A stretch of 24,509 bases of DNA from SURF-32 sp964648365 (GCA_964648365.1 CAZYLK010000085.1:1-24509); one strand, 5' to 3'. Shown: positions 1-7,585, counted from the first letter of the stretch. Notes: generated by a model from the letters alone, not told the origin. Program-made: numbers and translations.

Positions 1-60
1 TAAGGGAGTAAGGGAGTAAGGGAGTAAGGGAGTAAGGGAGTAAGGGAGTAAGGGAAGAAG
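1..60. repeat. TAAGGGAG 8-bp tandem repeat
   Basis: The window opens inside a tandem array of the octamer TAAGGGAG (about seven copies, decaying to AAGGGAAGAAGG near position 60). The same purine-rich octamer recurs between the arsE-like gene and arsF (11033-11116). Its reverse complement lies between pabB and pabC (about 6508-6535). The array may extend beyond the left edge. No coding function is seen. Confidence 0.9.
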
Positions 61-90
61 GGCAAAGTCCAAATCTCCAACCGGCAATTA

Positions 91-213
91 TGTGTGGCAC
101 CGGTTTCCAACCGGTGGTCCTGTGTGGCACCGGTTTCCAACCGGTGAGTCTTGTGTGGAACCGGTTTCCAACCGGTGGGTCTTGTGTGGAACCGGTTTCC
201 AGCCGGTGGGGTC
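91..213. repeat. Four tandem 30-31 bp hairpin repeats (ACCGGTT...AACCGGT)
   Basis: Four near-identical 30-31 bp units start at 91, 121, 152 and 183, each beginning TGTGTGG. Each holds the inverted repeat ACCGGTT-TCC-AACCGGT, a 7-bp stem with a 3-nt loop; the last copy has one change (AGCCGGT). A decayed fragment (TCCAACCGG) lies at about 76-84. There are no spacers between units, so this is not a CRISPR array. The units can be read as repetitive peptides (GTGFQPV-like) in short reading frames, which I take to be spurious. The array lies just downstream of the minus-strand exported-protein gene. Confidence 0.85.
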
Positions 214-227
214 ATTGCCAGGAAGTC

Positions 228-320
228 CATGCCACCGCGCCGAGACACCATGCCACGGCGCGAAACACCTTGCCACATGCACCGGAAGATCATGCCACAC
301 ATGCCACACATGCACACGCG
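228..320. repeat. Irregular CATGCCAC repeat cluster
   Basis: The octamer CATGCCAC, or a close variant, occurs at about 228, 249, 270 (TTGCCAC), 291 and 300, with irregular spacing and ending in CACACATG-rich sequence. It directly follows the hairpin array and precedes the stop codon of the minus-strand gene at 341. It may affect transcript 3' ends, but nothing resembling an intrinsic terminator with a T-tract is visible. Confidence 0.6.
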
Positions 321-340
321 GGTCACCCTTCAACCGGCTG

Positions 341-1885
341 TTACGAACACTCAACCGACTGGCACACCTCCGGGCATTCGTCGACGCACACCTCGTGTAC
401 GCCGGGCGCCACGTTCTCAAATACGACCTCCGCCCGACCACGACTGCCGACGCGGGCTTCGCGCGTCACGTTGCCGTCGAGCGTCACTTGCAGAAGGGTT
501 CCTTCGGGTAACGTCGTTTCCAATACGGCCGTGATGCCTGAGCTTTCCTGCACACACATCAGTTCCAGCGCATCGACGCGCTCGCAGTTGATTTCGCCGT
601 CCGAGTCGGACACGTTGAGCGTAAATTCGCCGGACTCATTCCGCGTGGCGTGAATGAGGATCCAATAGAACCGGCCTTCGACGGACTGCCAAGCCACCGC
701 CGACAGGTCGCCGCAACTGTTGTTGTTGCCCACCACGCAGACGGGCTCGTTGCAGCCTTCCTCGTAGACGTTGATCTTTGTGTTGAAGTCGGCGCCGGCG
801 CAGGTGTCCGCCTGCATCCAGCGGCCCGTGCCGATCACCTGATACCACACGCCCGGCGCGATGACCTCGGTGCCTTGACCACAGGCGGGGAAGCCCTCGT
901 CGATGGAGGCAGCCCTGGTGGAACCCGCCACCTCGGACGGGACCGCCAGCGGGATGGCATCCGCGCACAGGTCGTTGGCGGGAGGGTCGATCGGCGTACA
1001 CTCGACCGTTTCAGCCAGTCCGCACTGGAGAAGTTCGACCGTGTGCTCGCCGGGGCCGATCTTCTTGAACGTCGCCTTGGCCTTGCCGCGCGTGCTTGCT
1101 TGGATCCGCTGGTCAAGATTCGGATCGCCATCCAGCCGCAGCGCCGTAAACAACCCCGGCGTGGTCTTCTTGATCGAAGCCTTGATGAACGGCCCGCTTC
1201 TGCCGGACTTGCAGGCGACTTTGAAGCGCGTGCCGTCCCGGCAGGGCGCTGCGCCCTCGCCCGCCTTGATGGGGGCGTCCGGCTCCGTCTCGTACCCCCA
1301 CGCCAGCGCGTCGAGGTGCGGCCCGCCGTCGCGGCTCACCCGATCGGCGTACACCCAGCCGTAGTGAATGCCGTCCGCGGCCGTGAACCGGAAACCCATG
1401 TAACCCGCGCCCGGCGGCCAGTGGTTCTCATTGCAACAGCCGCAGTAGAAATCCACCGCGCCCGGACGCCATCCCTTGGCCCCGCGCAGGTCGCGCTGAA
1501 TCCACGCGCCTTCCGGCATCTTCATGGGCCGCGGCGGCGGGGAGGAGCAGTAGTAGTAGCACCCTCCGTCGCTGCGCCGTACGAAGGCGCCGTCGGGAGC
1601 GCGGAGCTTCATCGTCGAGTAGTACCCGCAGGACTCACAGGTGGTAGACAAGTCGATGCGGGCCGGGCCGAGCGCGCCGTCCTGCGCACCCGCCGGCAGC
1701 AGGATGTCCAGGCGGATCGTGTCCCGGCACCGGCTCCACTCGAACTCGCCGTTGTTCTCGAACCGCACGGCGTCCGCGTACGCTTGCGTACCGCCGGCCA
1801 TGGCTGCGGCCGTGGCAATCGCGCGAGCCGTTTTGCGGTGACTGCGGTCCACGCGCCGGACCCGGCGTTGCGTTCGTCTGCTCAT
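341..1885 (-). CDS. Exported Cys-rich multidomain protein with two copies of the shared C-terminal module
   Basis: A 514-residue protein. The Arg-rich N-terminus and small-residue stretch ending TQAYA (about 16-38) look like a signal peptide. Residues 40-210 form a Cys-rich domain ending in 'HYGW...LAWGYE', a motif common in planctomycete and acidobacterial exported proteins. Residues 221-297 are a first copy of a CKSG...LDGD...GKAK...HTVEL..C module. Residues 302-428 start with PANDLCADAIPL, a beta-rich domain typical of planctomycete surface proteins. Residues 437-514 are a second, diverged copy of the module, without most of its lysines. The ATG at 1885 follows GGGAGACCGGCC, almost the same leader as the upstream paralogue, which lies 64 bp away, so the two are probably co-transcribed. 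No enzymatic motif is seen; a structural or surface role is inferred. Confidence 0.85.
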   Translation of the reverse strand: MSRRTQRRVRRVDRSHRKTARAIATAAAMAGGTQAYADAVRFENNGEFEWSRCRDTIRLDILLPAGAQDGALGPARIDLSTTCESCGYYSTMKLRAPDGAFVRRSDGGCYYYCSSPPPRPMKMPEGAWIQRDLRGAKGWRPGAVDFYCGCCNENHWPPGAGYMGFRFTAADGIHYGWVYADRVSRDGGPHLDALAWGYETEPDAPIKAGEGAAPCRDGTRFKVACKSGRSGPFIKASIKKTTPGLFTALRLDGDPNLDQRIQASTRGKAKATFKKIGPGEHTVELLQCGLAETVECTPIDPPANDLCADAIPLAVPSEVAGSTRAASIDEGFPACGQGTEVIAPGVWYQVIGTGRWMQADTCAGADFNTKINVYEEGCNEPVCVVGNNNSCGDLSAVAWQSVEGRFYWILIHATRNESGEFTLNVSDSDGEINCERVDALELMCVQESSGITAVLETTLPEGTLLQVTLDGNVTREARVGSRGRAEVVFENVAPGVHEVCVDECPEVCQSVECS

Positions 1886-1949
1886 GGCCGGTCTCCCTGA
1901 AACGGACCGGAGTGGCCGCCGACCGGTGGCGAAGCATCCAGGCCACTGG

Positions 1950-2852
1950 TCACGGATTGCAGGTCACCTCGTCACTCAACCCACACTGCCGCAACTCGAC
2001 GGTATGCTCGCCCGGTGCGACATCTGAAACCTTGATCTTTGCTTTACCCTTCTTGTTGGCCTGCACCTGCGTCTGCTGCTCGGAATCGCCGTCGAGTTCA
2101 AACGTCGCAATCAGCCCAGGCGTCACCCGCTTCGCCACGACCTTCAACTCCGGCCCCTCCTTCCCGGATTTGCACGCGGTCTTCAGGATCGAGTTCTCCG
2201 AACATGGCGGATCGCCGGCGCCGGCGCGGATGCCGACCCGGGACTCGGTTTCGTATCCCCAGGCCAGCGCGGCCAGGTGCGGCTCGTCCCAGTCGGTCAG
2301 CCGGGCGTGGATCCAGCCGTAGTGAACGCCGCCCTGGCCTCGGAACTGAAACCCGATGTAGCCTTCCACATCACTCTTCCAGTGCGCACAGTGGTCACAG
2401 TCGCCGCAATAGAAACTGACGGCGTCCTTTTTCCAGGCCTTGCTGCCGCGAAGTTCCTCCTCGATGCGGCCGCCGGGCTCGAACCGGAACGGACGTGGCG
2501 CCGGAGTCTGAAAACACTCGGAGTAGCACCCCCAGTCGCTCGGGCCGACGAAACTGCCCGACGGGGCAGAAAGCTCAATCGTCTTGTAGTGATCACACGG
2601 TTGGCAGGTTCGATGGAGGTCAATCCCCGCCGGGCTATCCAGACCATCCTGCGCGCCCGCCGGAAGCAGGAGATTCAGCCTGATCGTCTCGCCGCATCGG
2701 CTCCACTCGAACTCGCCGTTGTTTTCGAACCGCACGGCGTCGGCGTACGCCTGCGTGCCGCCGGCCACGACTGCGGCCGCGGCGAGAGCCTTGCCCGCCT
2801 TGCCGCGAGCGCGGAGCCGGCGCGGAGCGTTGCGGTGATTCTGCCTGCGCAT
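1950..2852 (-). CDS. Exported Cys-rich protein, paralogue of the 514-residue protein
   Basis: A 300-residue protein. I chose the ATG at 2852 because GGGAGA lies 7 nt upstream, matching the leader of the downstream paralogue; an in-frame start at 2981 would add 43 unrelated residues. Residues 1-38 are an Arg-rich signal peptide ending TQAYA. Residues 38-70 (DAVRFENNGEFEWSRC and on to LLPAGAQDG) are almost identical to the paralogue, and residues 145-212 carry the same 'FYCGDC...HYGW...LAWGYE' fold. Residues 222-300 are the shared module (TACKSGKEG, FELDGD, KKGKAK, GEHTVELRQC). It differs from the paralogue in ending there, with no ANDLC domain. This looks like tandem duplication followed by domain gain or loss. 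Molecular function is unknown. Confidence 0.85.
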   Translation of the reverse strand: MRRQNHRNAPRRLRARGKAGKALAAAAVVAGGTQAYADAVRFENNGEFEWSRCGETIRLNLLLPAGAQDGLDSPAGIDLHRTCQPCDHYKTIELSAPSGSFVGPSDWGCYSECFQTPAPRPFRFEPGGRIEEELRGSKAWKKDAVSFYCGDCDHCAHWKSDVEGYIGFQFRGQGGVHYGWIHARLTDWDEPHLAALAWGYETESRVGIRAGAGDPPCSENSILKTACKSGKEGPELKVVAKRVTPGLIATFELDGDSEQQTQVQANKKGKAKIKVSDVAPGEHTVELRQCGLSDEVTCNP

Positions 2853-3182
2853 GTCTGGTCTCCCGTAGCGGCGGTGCGCCGCAAGACTGTCGGGCGGAAC
2901 CGTCCCCACCGACGTGAATTCCGCCGAATCTGTGCTGCGACCGTTCGAGGGAGTGAACCCCCCTGACATGCCTCGCCTCAATGGCGGTCGCGGCAGGACG
3001 CTGTGCTGTCCACTCGATCATACCCGCCCGCTGGACACGGGACAATAACTTTTTCCCAGCCATGTCCCTCGGGCCGCGTCGCGTGACCGCTCCGGAGAGG
3101 CGTCCACGTTATCCGCAGGGAGAGGGGCGCCGGCGTTACGCGCCCCCCGACGTTCCTATCCCTCCAGGCAGGAGTGACGACC
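2853..3182. other. Divergent intergenic region between exported-protein genes
   Basis: This stretch separates the minus-strand pair from the plus-strand exported protein and must hold both promoters. A hairpin GGGGCGC(3124-3130)/GCGCCCC(3140-3146) with a 9-nt loop lies about 36 nt before the plus-strand start, so it would fall in the leader mRNA. An AGGCAGGAG sequence (about 3166-3174) supplies the plus-strand ribosome binding site. I see no convincing paired -35/-10 elements and no gene. Confidence 0.5.
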
Positions 3183-4097
3183 ATGTTTCGGACCTTTCCG
3201 GCAATTCTCGTGCCGATTGTGCTCAGCAGTGCGGCCGCCGCGCAGGTGTTCACGACGTCCGGCGGCGCCCGGCCGGCCGACGCGTCTCCGGCCGGGCCGC
3301 ACGCCGCGGCGGCCGTATGCCAGGCCAACGACAATGAGACCATCCTCACCCCGCACGGCATCGCGTGCTCCGACGACAACGGCATCACGACGTCTGAAAC
3401 GGGGCACGCCAGGCTGTACGAGATCAGCGGTGACACGCTCATTTCGGGTGTGACCTACGGCGTAGAAACGTGCCGCGACAACACCGGGCAGGGCCGCCCC
3501 TGCGAACTCAGCCTCATCGCGTGGGACGCGCCGAACTTCCCCTCGATGGAAGGGGCGACGGAACTCGGCACCGTCATCGACCCCATCCCCGACGGCACGG
3601 CGGGACAAGTGCGAACGATCAACTTCGATGCACCGGTCGAGGTTGCCGGCGGCACCAACCTGGTGGTCGAGCTGTTCCACGAGGACTGGACCGCCCAGTG
3701 GGCGTTCTTCCCGGGCTCCAACAACGCGGGTCAGTCCGCACCGACGTACATTCGCAGCATCGACTGCGACACGCCCGACTGGGTCGATCTGGCGACGATC
3801 CCCGATGGCGGCGGCGGCTTTTTCGATGACGTGTTCAACATCATCTGCTACGAAACGCCCGGCGGCGAAAGCTGCGGCAATAAGGCGACGCTCAAGCCGG
3901 CCTGCAAGAAAGGCGGCGCGAAGGTCAAGGCCGTACTGAAGAAGGCCGACCCCCGCGCCGACGTGACGTTCCGCATCGACGGCGGCATGGACCAGCAGGT
4001 CCAGACCAACGGCAAGGGCAAAGCCAAGGTCACCTGGAACGGGCTTGATCGCGGCGGCCACGAGGTGACAGTCTGCGACTTGCAGGAAGGCTGCTGA
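3183..4097 (+). CDS. Exported protein with the shared C-terminal Lys/Gly/Cys module
   Basis: A 304-residue protein. The ATG at 3183 sits 8 nt after GGAG; the GTG at 3174 overlaps that site and is less likely. Residues 1-21 are a clear signal peptide ending SSAAAA-QV. The middle (50-225) has paired cysteines and a beta-rich pattern seen in planctomycete secreted proteins with lectin- or lamin-like sandwich folds (GDTLISGVTYGVETC, then VEVAGGTNLVVELF); I cannot assign a named family. Residues 235-304 are the shared module (TLKPACKKGGAKVKAVLKK, FRIDGG, GKGKAKV, GGHEVTVC), ending the protein at a terminal Cys. It is transcribed divergently from two proteins carrying the same module, which suggests a common export, anchoring or assembly route. 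Confidence 0.85.
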   Translation: MFRTFPAILVPIVLSSAAAAQVFTTSGGARPADASPAGPHAAAAVCQANDNETILTPHGIACSDDNGITTSETGHARLYEISGDTLISGVTYGVETCRDNTGQGRPCELSLIAWDAPNFPSMEGATELGTVIDPIPDGTAGQVRTINFDAPVEVAGGTNLVVELFHEDWTAQWAFFPGSNNAGQSAPTYIRSIDCDTPDWVDLATIPDGGGGFFDDVFNIICYETPGGESCGNKATLKPACKKGGAKVKAVLKKADPRADVTFRIDGGMDQQVQTNGKGKAKVTWNGLDRGGHEVTVCDLQEGC

Positions 4098-4405
4098 CGT
4101 CCCTGGGATTCCGCCGAGCCTGGCGCGGGGTCGCCGCACGGGCTTACCGAAAACAAAACCGACGGACCGTCGCCGCGGCATGGATCGGGAGGATGCCGCC
4201 GGCGAATCGCGAGTTCCGGCCCGACCGGCTGTTACCGGACTACCGGAAGATGCCGGCGGGTCGGAACTTGTCTTGCCGCATCGGCCGTCCCACGCCGGGC
4301 TTCGCCCGCGACTGGCGTTTCCCCGCGCCGCCACAATAATCCGATCCGATCCGCGAATACCCGTCATCGGATGGATTTCACGGCCCGGTTCGGGAGTCGC
4401 AGGCG
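4098..4405. other. Intergenic region with an imperfect inverted repeat
   Basis: No gene is supported here. An imperfect inverted repeat pairs 4213-4229 (GTTCCGGCCCGACCGGC) with 4252-4267 (GCCGGCGGGTCGGAAC), with 15 pairs, one mismatch, one bulge and a CCGG-rich loop. There is no T-tract, so it is at best a weak terminator for the gene ending at 4097, or a structured RNA element. A reading frame from 4180 overlaps the next gene out of frame and looks like its shadow. Confidence 0.45.
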
Positions 4406-4939
4406 ATGCTCCACTTCTGTGTTTTCGGCGGACATTCCGGAGAACTGGCGCCGGGGCGGCGCGTGTTCTTCACCCTGTTCGGCGCCTGCGAACTGAAGCG
4501 GCAGACGCTGGCCAAGCAGGTGCTCGAAATGCGCGCCCGCGGCGGCGGAGTTCAACGCCAGCCCCGCGGGCAGCACGTCTTCATCACCGTCTTCGGCGGC
4601 ACGGAATTGAAGGCCCCCACCCTGGCGGAGGAGTTCATCGACCTGCAGGACGCCCTCACGAGCGGCCTGATCAAACCCGAGGAATGGGACTGGGCCGTGA
4701 CCCAGCTCGCGTCGTCCGAGTCGCACAGCGTCGGCTCGTTCACGCTCTTCGGCGCGTTCGAGGCGTCCACGCTGCCGACCGAAGAAGAGGAACTCGACGC
4801 GATGGCGTTGTCGAACTACGTCGGCCGCGTCTCTGAGACGGCCGTGCAGATGCTGCGGCTGGGCGTCGGCCAGACCGGTTCCAACCGCTCGGCTGTGGTC
4901 CGACAGGCCGTGGCCGCGGCCCGGCTCGGTACGGCGTAA
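4406..4939 (+). CDS. Hypothetical protein with repeated F-x-x-FG(G/A)-x-x-E motifs
   Basis: A 177-residue protein of unknown function, with no signal peptide or membrane segment. A short motif recurs four times: FCVFGGHSGEL (4-14), FFTLFGACELK (21-31), FITVFGGTELK (59-69) and SFTLFGAFEAS (111-121). The second and third copies are followed by TLAKQ or TLAEE, the fourth by TLPTEEE. The alternating hydrophobic pattern suggests stacked short beta-strands, vaguely like LiaF C-terminal or bactofilin-type beta structures, but this is only a resemblance. The C-terminus (135-177) is helical and basic. GGGAGTCGCAGGCG precedes the ATG. It stands between the exported protein and pabB, 62 bp before the latter, and may be monocistronic. 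Confidence 0.75.
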   Translation: MLHFCVFGGHSGELAPGRRVFFTLFGACELKRQTLAKQVLEMRARGGGVQRQPRGQHVFITVFGGTELKAPTLAEEFIDLQDALTSGLIKPEEWDWAVTQLASSESHSVGSFTLFGAFEASTLPTEEEELDAMALSNYVGRVSETAVQMLRLGVGQTGSNRSAVVRQAVAAARLGTA

Positions 4940-4984
4940 GCGAAGGCCGGTTGCGACTTCGATGGCCGATGACGATCGCGCGGA

Positions 4985-4990
4985 TATAGT
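4985..4990 (+). promoter_or_regulatory. Candidate -10 element of pabB
   Basis: TATAGT lies 11 nt before the GTG start of pabB. It would place the transcription start near 4997, leaving a leader of about 5 nt. No Shine-Dalgarno sequence precedes the GTG, which fits a very short or leaderless mRNA. No good -35 hexamer is seen at the expected distance. Confidence 0.35.
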
Positions 4991-5001
4991 AACGCGCCGT
5001 C

Positions 5002-6474
5002 GTGAGCCACACGCCTTCCCAGACCGCAGGCATCATCGTCGCGCCCGTCGCACAGGGTCCGAGTGTGCCGCAGGCCGTACGCAGCTTCGCCGCCCGGCGG
5101 CTGCCGGCCATTCTTGAGACCGTTCGACCGGGCGGGGCTTATGCCCGTTATTCGATCCTCGCGTTCGATCCCGTCGAGACGTTCGTGTTCCGGCGCGGCG
5201 ACGAGGGCTCACCCATTGAGGCGCTGTTCAGACGCAGTGCCGAACTGCCGCGGCTTGCACCGCCAACCGTCGAAGCGCCGGCGTTTGCTGGCGGGTGGAT
5301 CGGCTTCTTCACGTATGAAGCCGGCCTCCGAACAGAGCGTATCGCGGACCGCATCGATCACGCCGACACGACGCTGGCGAGATTCCACCTGTACGACTAT
5401 GCGGCCGTGTATGATCACGCGCAAGGTGCGTGGCTGGCGGTTGCCATCGAGTGGCCGGCGGGTATGAAACCCGACCGCACGCCGGCCGGCGCGCGGGTAG
5501 GCCGCATCGGCGATCTGCTGGCGGCGGCGCGGGTCGCGGAGCAGGCGCAGCAGCCGTGCGGGACCGAACCCGCGGAGCATCCCGCGGAGAGCGGTCGAGT
5601 AGCGCGCACGCAGCCGCACGCGGTGACAACCAGCCTGCCGCGAGCCGTCTACTTCGAGCACGTTGCGCGGCTGCTGCGGGAAATCCGGGACGGCAACGTC
5701 TATCAGGTCAACCTCACGCAGCGGCTCACGACGCGGACCGACGCGACGCCGCTGGAATTGTACCTGCGCTTGCGCGACACCAACCCGGCGTCTCACGCGG
5801 CGCTGCTTCCCTGGTCACCGGCGGTGATCAGTTCGTCGCCGGAGTTGCTGCTGGACGTGCGGGATCGTCGCGTCGTCACGCGGCCGATCAAAGGCACGCG
5901 GGCGCGAACGGGCGACGCGGGCGACGATGCCGCCCGCCGTGTCGATCTCGAATCGTCCGAAAAGGACCGCGCCGAGCTGAACATGATCATCGACCTGCTG
6001 CGCAACGACCTGGGCCGCGTCTGCGAAGCGGGTTCGATCCGGGTCGAGGAGCGCGGGCGGATCGAGGCCCATCCGACGGTGTTTCACCGGGTGGCGACGG
6101 TCAGCGGGCGCCTGTCGACGGACGCGACCTGGGCGGACCTGTTGACGGCGACGCTGCCGGGCGGATCGGTCACCGGCGCGCCCAAGATCGCGGCCATGAA
6201 ACTGATCCACGAACTCGAACCGGTCCCGCGACTGGCCTATTGCGGCGCCATCGGGTACATCGGCCTCAATGGCGATCTGTCCTTCAACCTGGCGATCCGC
6301 ACGATGATACAGGATGGCGAAACGGTTCATGTCCACGCAGGCGGCGGCATCGTGGCGGACAGCGACCCCGACGACGAATGGGACGAGTGCCGGGCGAAAG
6401 CACGCGGGATGCTCGAGGCGCTGGGAGTGGAATGGGAAGGGAAGGGAGAATGGCGAATGCCGAATAGCGAATAA
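5002..6474 (+). CDS. pabB: Aminodeoxychorismate synthase component I (PabB)
   Basis: A 490-residue cytosolic chorismate-binding enzyme. PabB aminates chorismate to 4-amino-4-deoxychorismate using ammonia from the PabA glutaminase, which is not in this window. The chorismate-binding domain (about 215-470) has PIKGT (295-299, with the Lys typical of PabB where TrpE has Ala), KDRAELNMIIDLLRNDLGR (321-339), PGGSVTGAPK (386-395), GYIGLNGD (418-425) and HAGGGIVADSDP (445-456). Length fits the family. The start is GTG with no Shine-Dalgarno. The class IV aminotransferase next door supports PabB over TrpE. The last residues (GEWRMPNSE) are encoded by ATTCG-type intergenic repeat, so the original stop has probably been replaced. 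Confidence 0.93.
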   Translation: MSHTPSQTAGIIVAPVAQGPSVPQAVRSFAARRLPAILETVRPGGAYARYSILAFDPVETFVFRRGDEGSPIEALFRRSAELPRLAPPTVEAPAFAGGWIGFFTYEAGLRTERIADRIDHADTTLARFHLYDYAAVYDHAQGAWLAVAIEWPAGMKPDRTPAGARVGRIGDLLAAARVAEQAQQPCGTEPAEHPAESGRVARTQPHAVTTSLPRAVYFEHVARLLREIRDGNVYQVNLTQRLTTRTDATPLELYLRLRDTNPASHAALLPWSPAVISSSPELLLDVRDRRVVTRPIKGTRARTGDAGDDAARRVDLESSEKDRAELNMIIDLLRNDLGRVCEAGSIRVEERGRIEAHPTVFHRVATVSGRLSTDATWADLLTATLPGGSVTGAPKIAAMKLIHELEPVPRLAYCGAIGYIGLNGDLSFNLAIRTMIQDGETVHVHAGGGIVADSDPDDEWDECRAKARGMLEALGVEWEGKGEWRMPNSE

Positions 6475-6620
6475 CGAATTAAGAGTCGACAGGGGAAAAT
6501 CGCTCTTCTTCCCTTACTCCCTTATTCCCTTCCGCTCCCGTTGCCGACCTCACCATTCGACATTCGACATTCGACATTTCTTCTCTTCATTCGTTATTCG
6601 CCATTCGCTATTCGTTATTC
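6449..6620. repeat. ATTCG-type repeats in inverted orientation, with TAAGGGAG-type repeats between
   Basis: From 6449 to 6482 the sequence is built of GAAT(G/A)GCGAAT-like units. Its reverse-complement type recurs at about 6553-6582 (TTCGACA repeated) and 6587-6620 (TTATTCGCCATTCGCTATTC-like), so a long stem is possible across the pabB-pabC gap. Between them (about 6508-6535) lies CCCTTACTCCCTTATTCCC, the reverse complement of the TAAGGGAG array at the start of the window. The left arm lies inside the last codons of pabB. Confidence 0.75.
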
Positions 6621-6633
6621 CCCGAGAGGCTCT

Positions 6634-7512
6634 ATGTCTGAACACTGGGTTCTCCTTAACGGCCAGTTTGTCGAACAGCGCAGCGCCGTCGTCAGTGCGT
6701 ACGATGCCGCGTTTCTGCACGGGGTGGGGCTGTTCGAAACCATGCGGGCCGGCGGCGGGCGGGTCTTCAAACTCGAGGCACATCTTTCGCGGCTGCTGAA
6801 CTCGGCGGCGAAGCTGCTGGCCCCGATGGACCGGACGGTGCTGCCGGACGCGGAGCGGTTCGAGGAGCTTCTGCAGCGCAACGGCCTCCAGGAGGCGCGC
6901 GTCCGGCTGACGGTCACGCCCGGGGCGACGCTGGAGGTCGGCGACGCCGGGCTTCCCACGCCGACCGTGCTGGTGACGGCCGGTCCGCTGGGCGGCTTCC
7001 CGCCGCAGACCTATCGCGACGGGGTGGCCGTCATGATCGCCCGCGCGCGGCAGGCGGTGGACGATCCGCTGGCCGGGCATAAGACGACCTGCTACCTGCC
7101 GCGGCTGTTGGCGCTGCGGGCGGCGCACGGCGCCAAGTGCGCCGAGGCGCTTTTTTTCAACACCAGCAACGAACTGGCCGAAGGCGCCATCAGCAACGTC
7201 TTCGTGGTCAAGGAGGGCCGCCTGCGCACGCCGCCGCTGGCGACGCCGGTGCTGCCCGGTATCGCGCGGGCGACGGTGCTGGAACTTGCCGCCGCGCTGC
7301 GCATCCCCTGTGACGACGCCGCCCCGCTGACGATCAACGATCTGCTGGACGCCGACGAGGTCTTCCTGACCAACACCATTATTCAAGTGCTCCCTGTCGT
7401 GCGCGTGGAGAAGCACGACATCCGCGGCGGGCATGTCGGCTCGTTGGCCCGTCGGCTGTTCGATGCCTTTCGAGCGAACGCCTCTCAGCCCGGTCGTGCG
7501 GAAAGAGTCTGA
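6634..7512 (+). CDS. pabC: Class IV aminotransferase, probable aminodeoxychorismate lyase (PabC)
   Basis: A 292-residue PLP enzyme of the fold-type IV family (PabC, branched-chain and D-amino acid aminotransferases). The PLP lysine is K150 in GHKTTCYL. The cofactor-binding stretch is NELAEGAISNVFVV (179-192), followed by TPPLATPVLPGIAR (199-212) and the C-terminal FLTNTIIQVLPV. I chose the ATG at 6634 because GAGAGG lies 5 nt upstream; an in-frame start at 6541 would translate intergenic repeats. The position directly after pabB argues for PabC, which cleaves 4-amino-4-deoxychorismate to p-aminobenzoate and pyruvate. Sequence motifs alone do not exclude a branched-chain or D-amino acid aminotransferase. 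Confidence 0.87.
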   Translation: MSEHWVLLNGQFVEQRSAVVSAYDAAFLHGVGLFETMRAGGGRVFKLEAHLSRLLNSAAKLLAPMDRTVLPDAERFEELLQRNGLQEARVRLTVTPGATLEVGDAGLPTPTVLVTAGPLGGFPPQTYRDGVAVMIARARQAVDDPLAGHKTTCYLPRLLALRAAHGAKCAEALFFNTSNELAEGAISNVFVVKEGRLRTPPLATPVLPGIARATVLELAAALRIPCDDAAPLTINDLLDADEVFLTNTIIQVLPVVRVEKHDIRGGHVGSLARRLFDAFRANASQPGRAERV

Positions 7513-7556
7513 AGAAAAAAAGGCTCTGAGCAAACCCCGCGCCGTGCGCACAGGGC

Positions 7557-7585
7557 TTGTTCCCGATCTGACTACATGCTAACAT
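7557..7585 (+). promoter_or_regulatory. Promoter of arsR, predicted to give a leaderless mRNA
   Basis: TTGTTC (7557-7562) and TAACAT (7580-7585) are separated by 17 bp, with an extended -10 TG at 7577-7578. Only 6 nt separate the -10 from the arsR ATG at 7592, so transcription should start at or next to the A of the start codon. No Shine-Dalgarno sequence is present. The same layout is seen before the HEPN gene and moaA. Confidence 0.7.

Noticed and set aside
91..213. CRISPR array
   Set aside because: The units are directly adjacent with no unique spacers, and no cas genes are present.
90..653. Overlapping plus-strand open frames at the left end
   Set aside because: They translate the hairpin repeats into repetitive peptides and then run antisense to the exported-protein gene; no family-like sequence.
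650..1900. Long plus-strand frame opposite the 514-residue protein
   Set aside because: Arg/Val-rich shadow translation in GC-rich DNA; the minus strand has signal peptide, domains and a ribosome binding site.
4180..4836. 218-codon frame overlapping the FGG-repeat gene
   Set aside because: Arg-rich out-of-frame reading with no motifs; the frame from 4406 has internal repeats and a plausible ribosome binding site.
5002..6474. TrpE instead of PabB
   Set aside because: PIKGT and PGGSVTGAPK are PabB-type, and a class IV aminotransferase follows.
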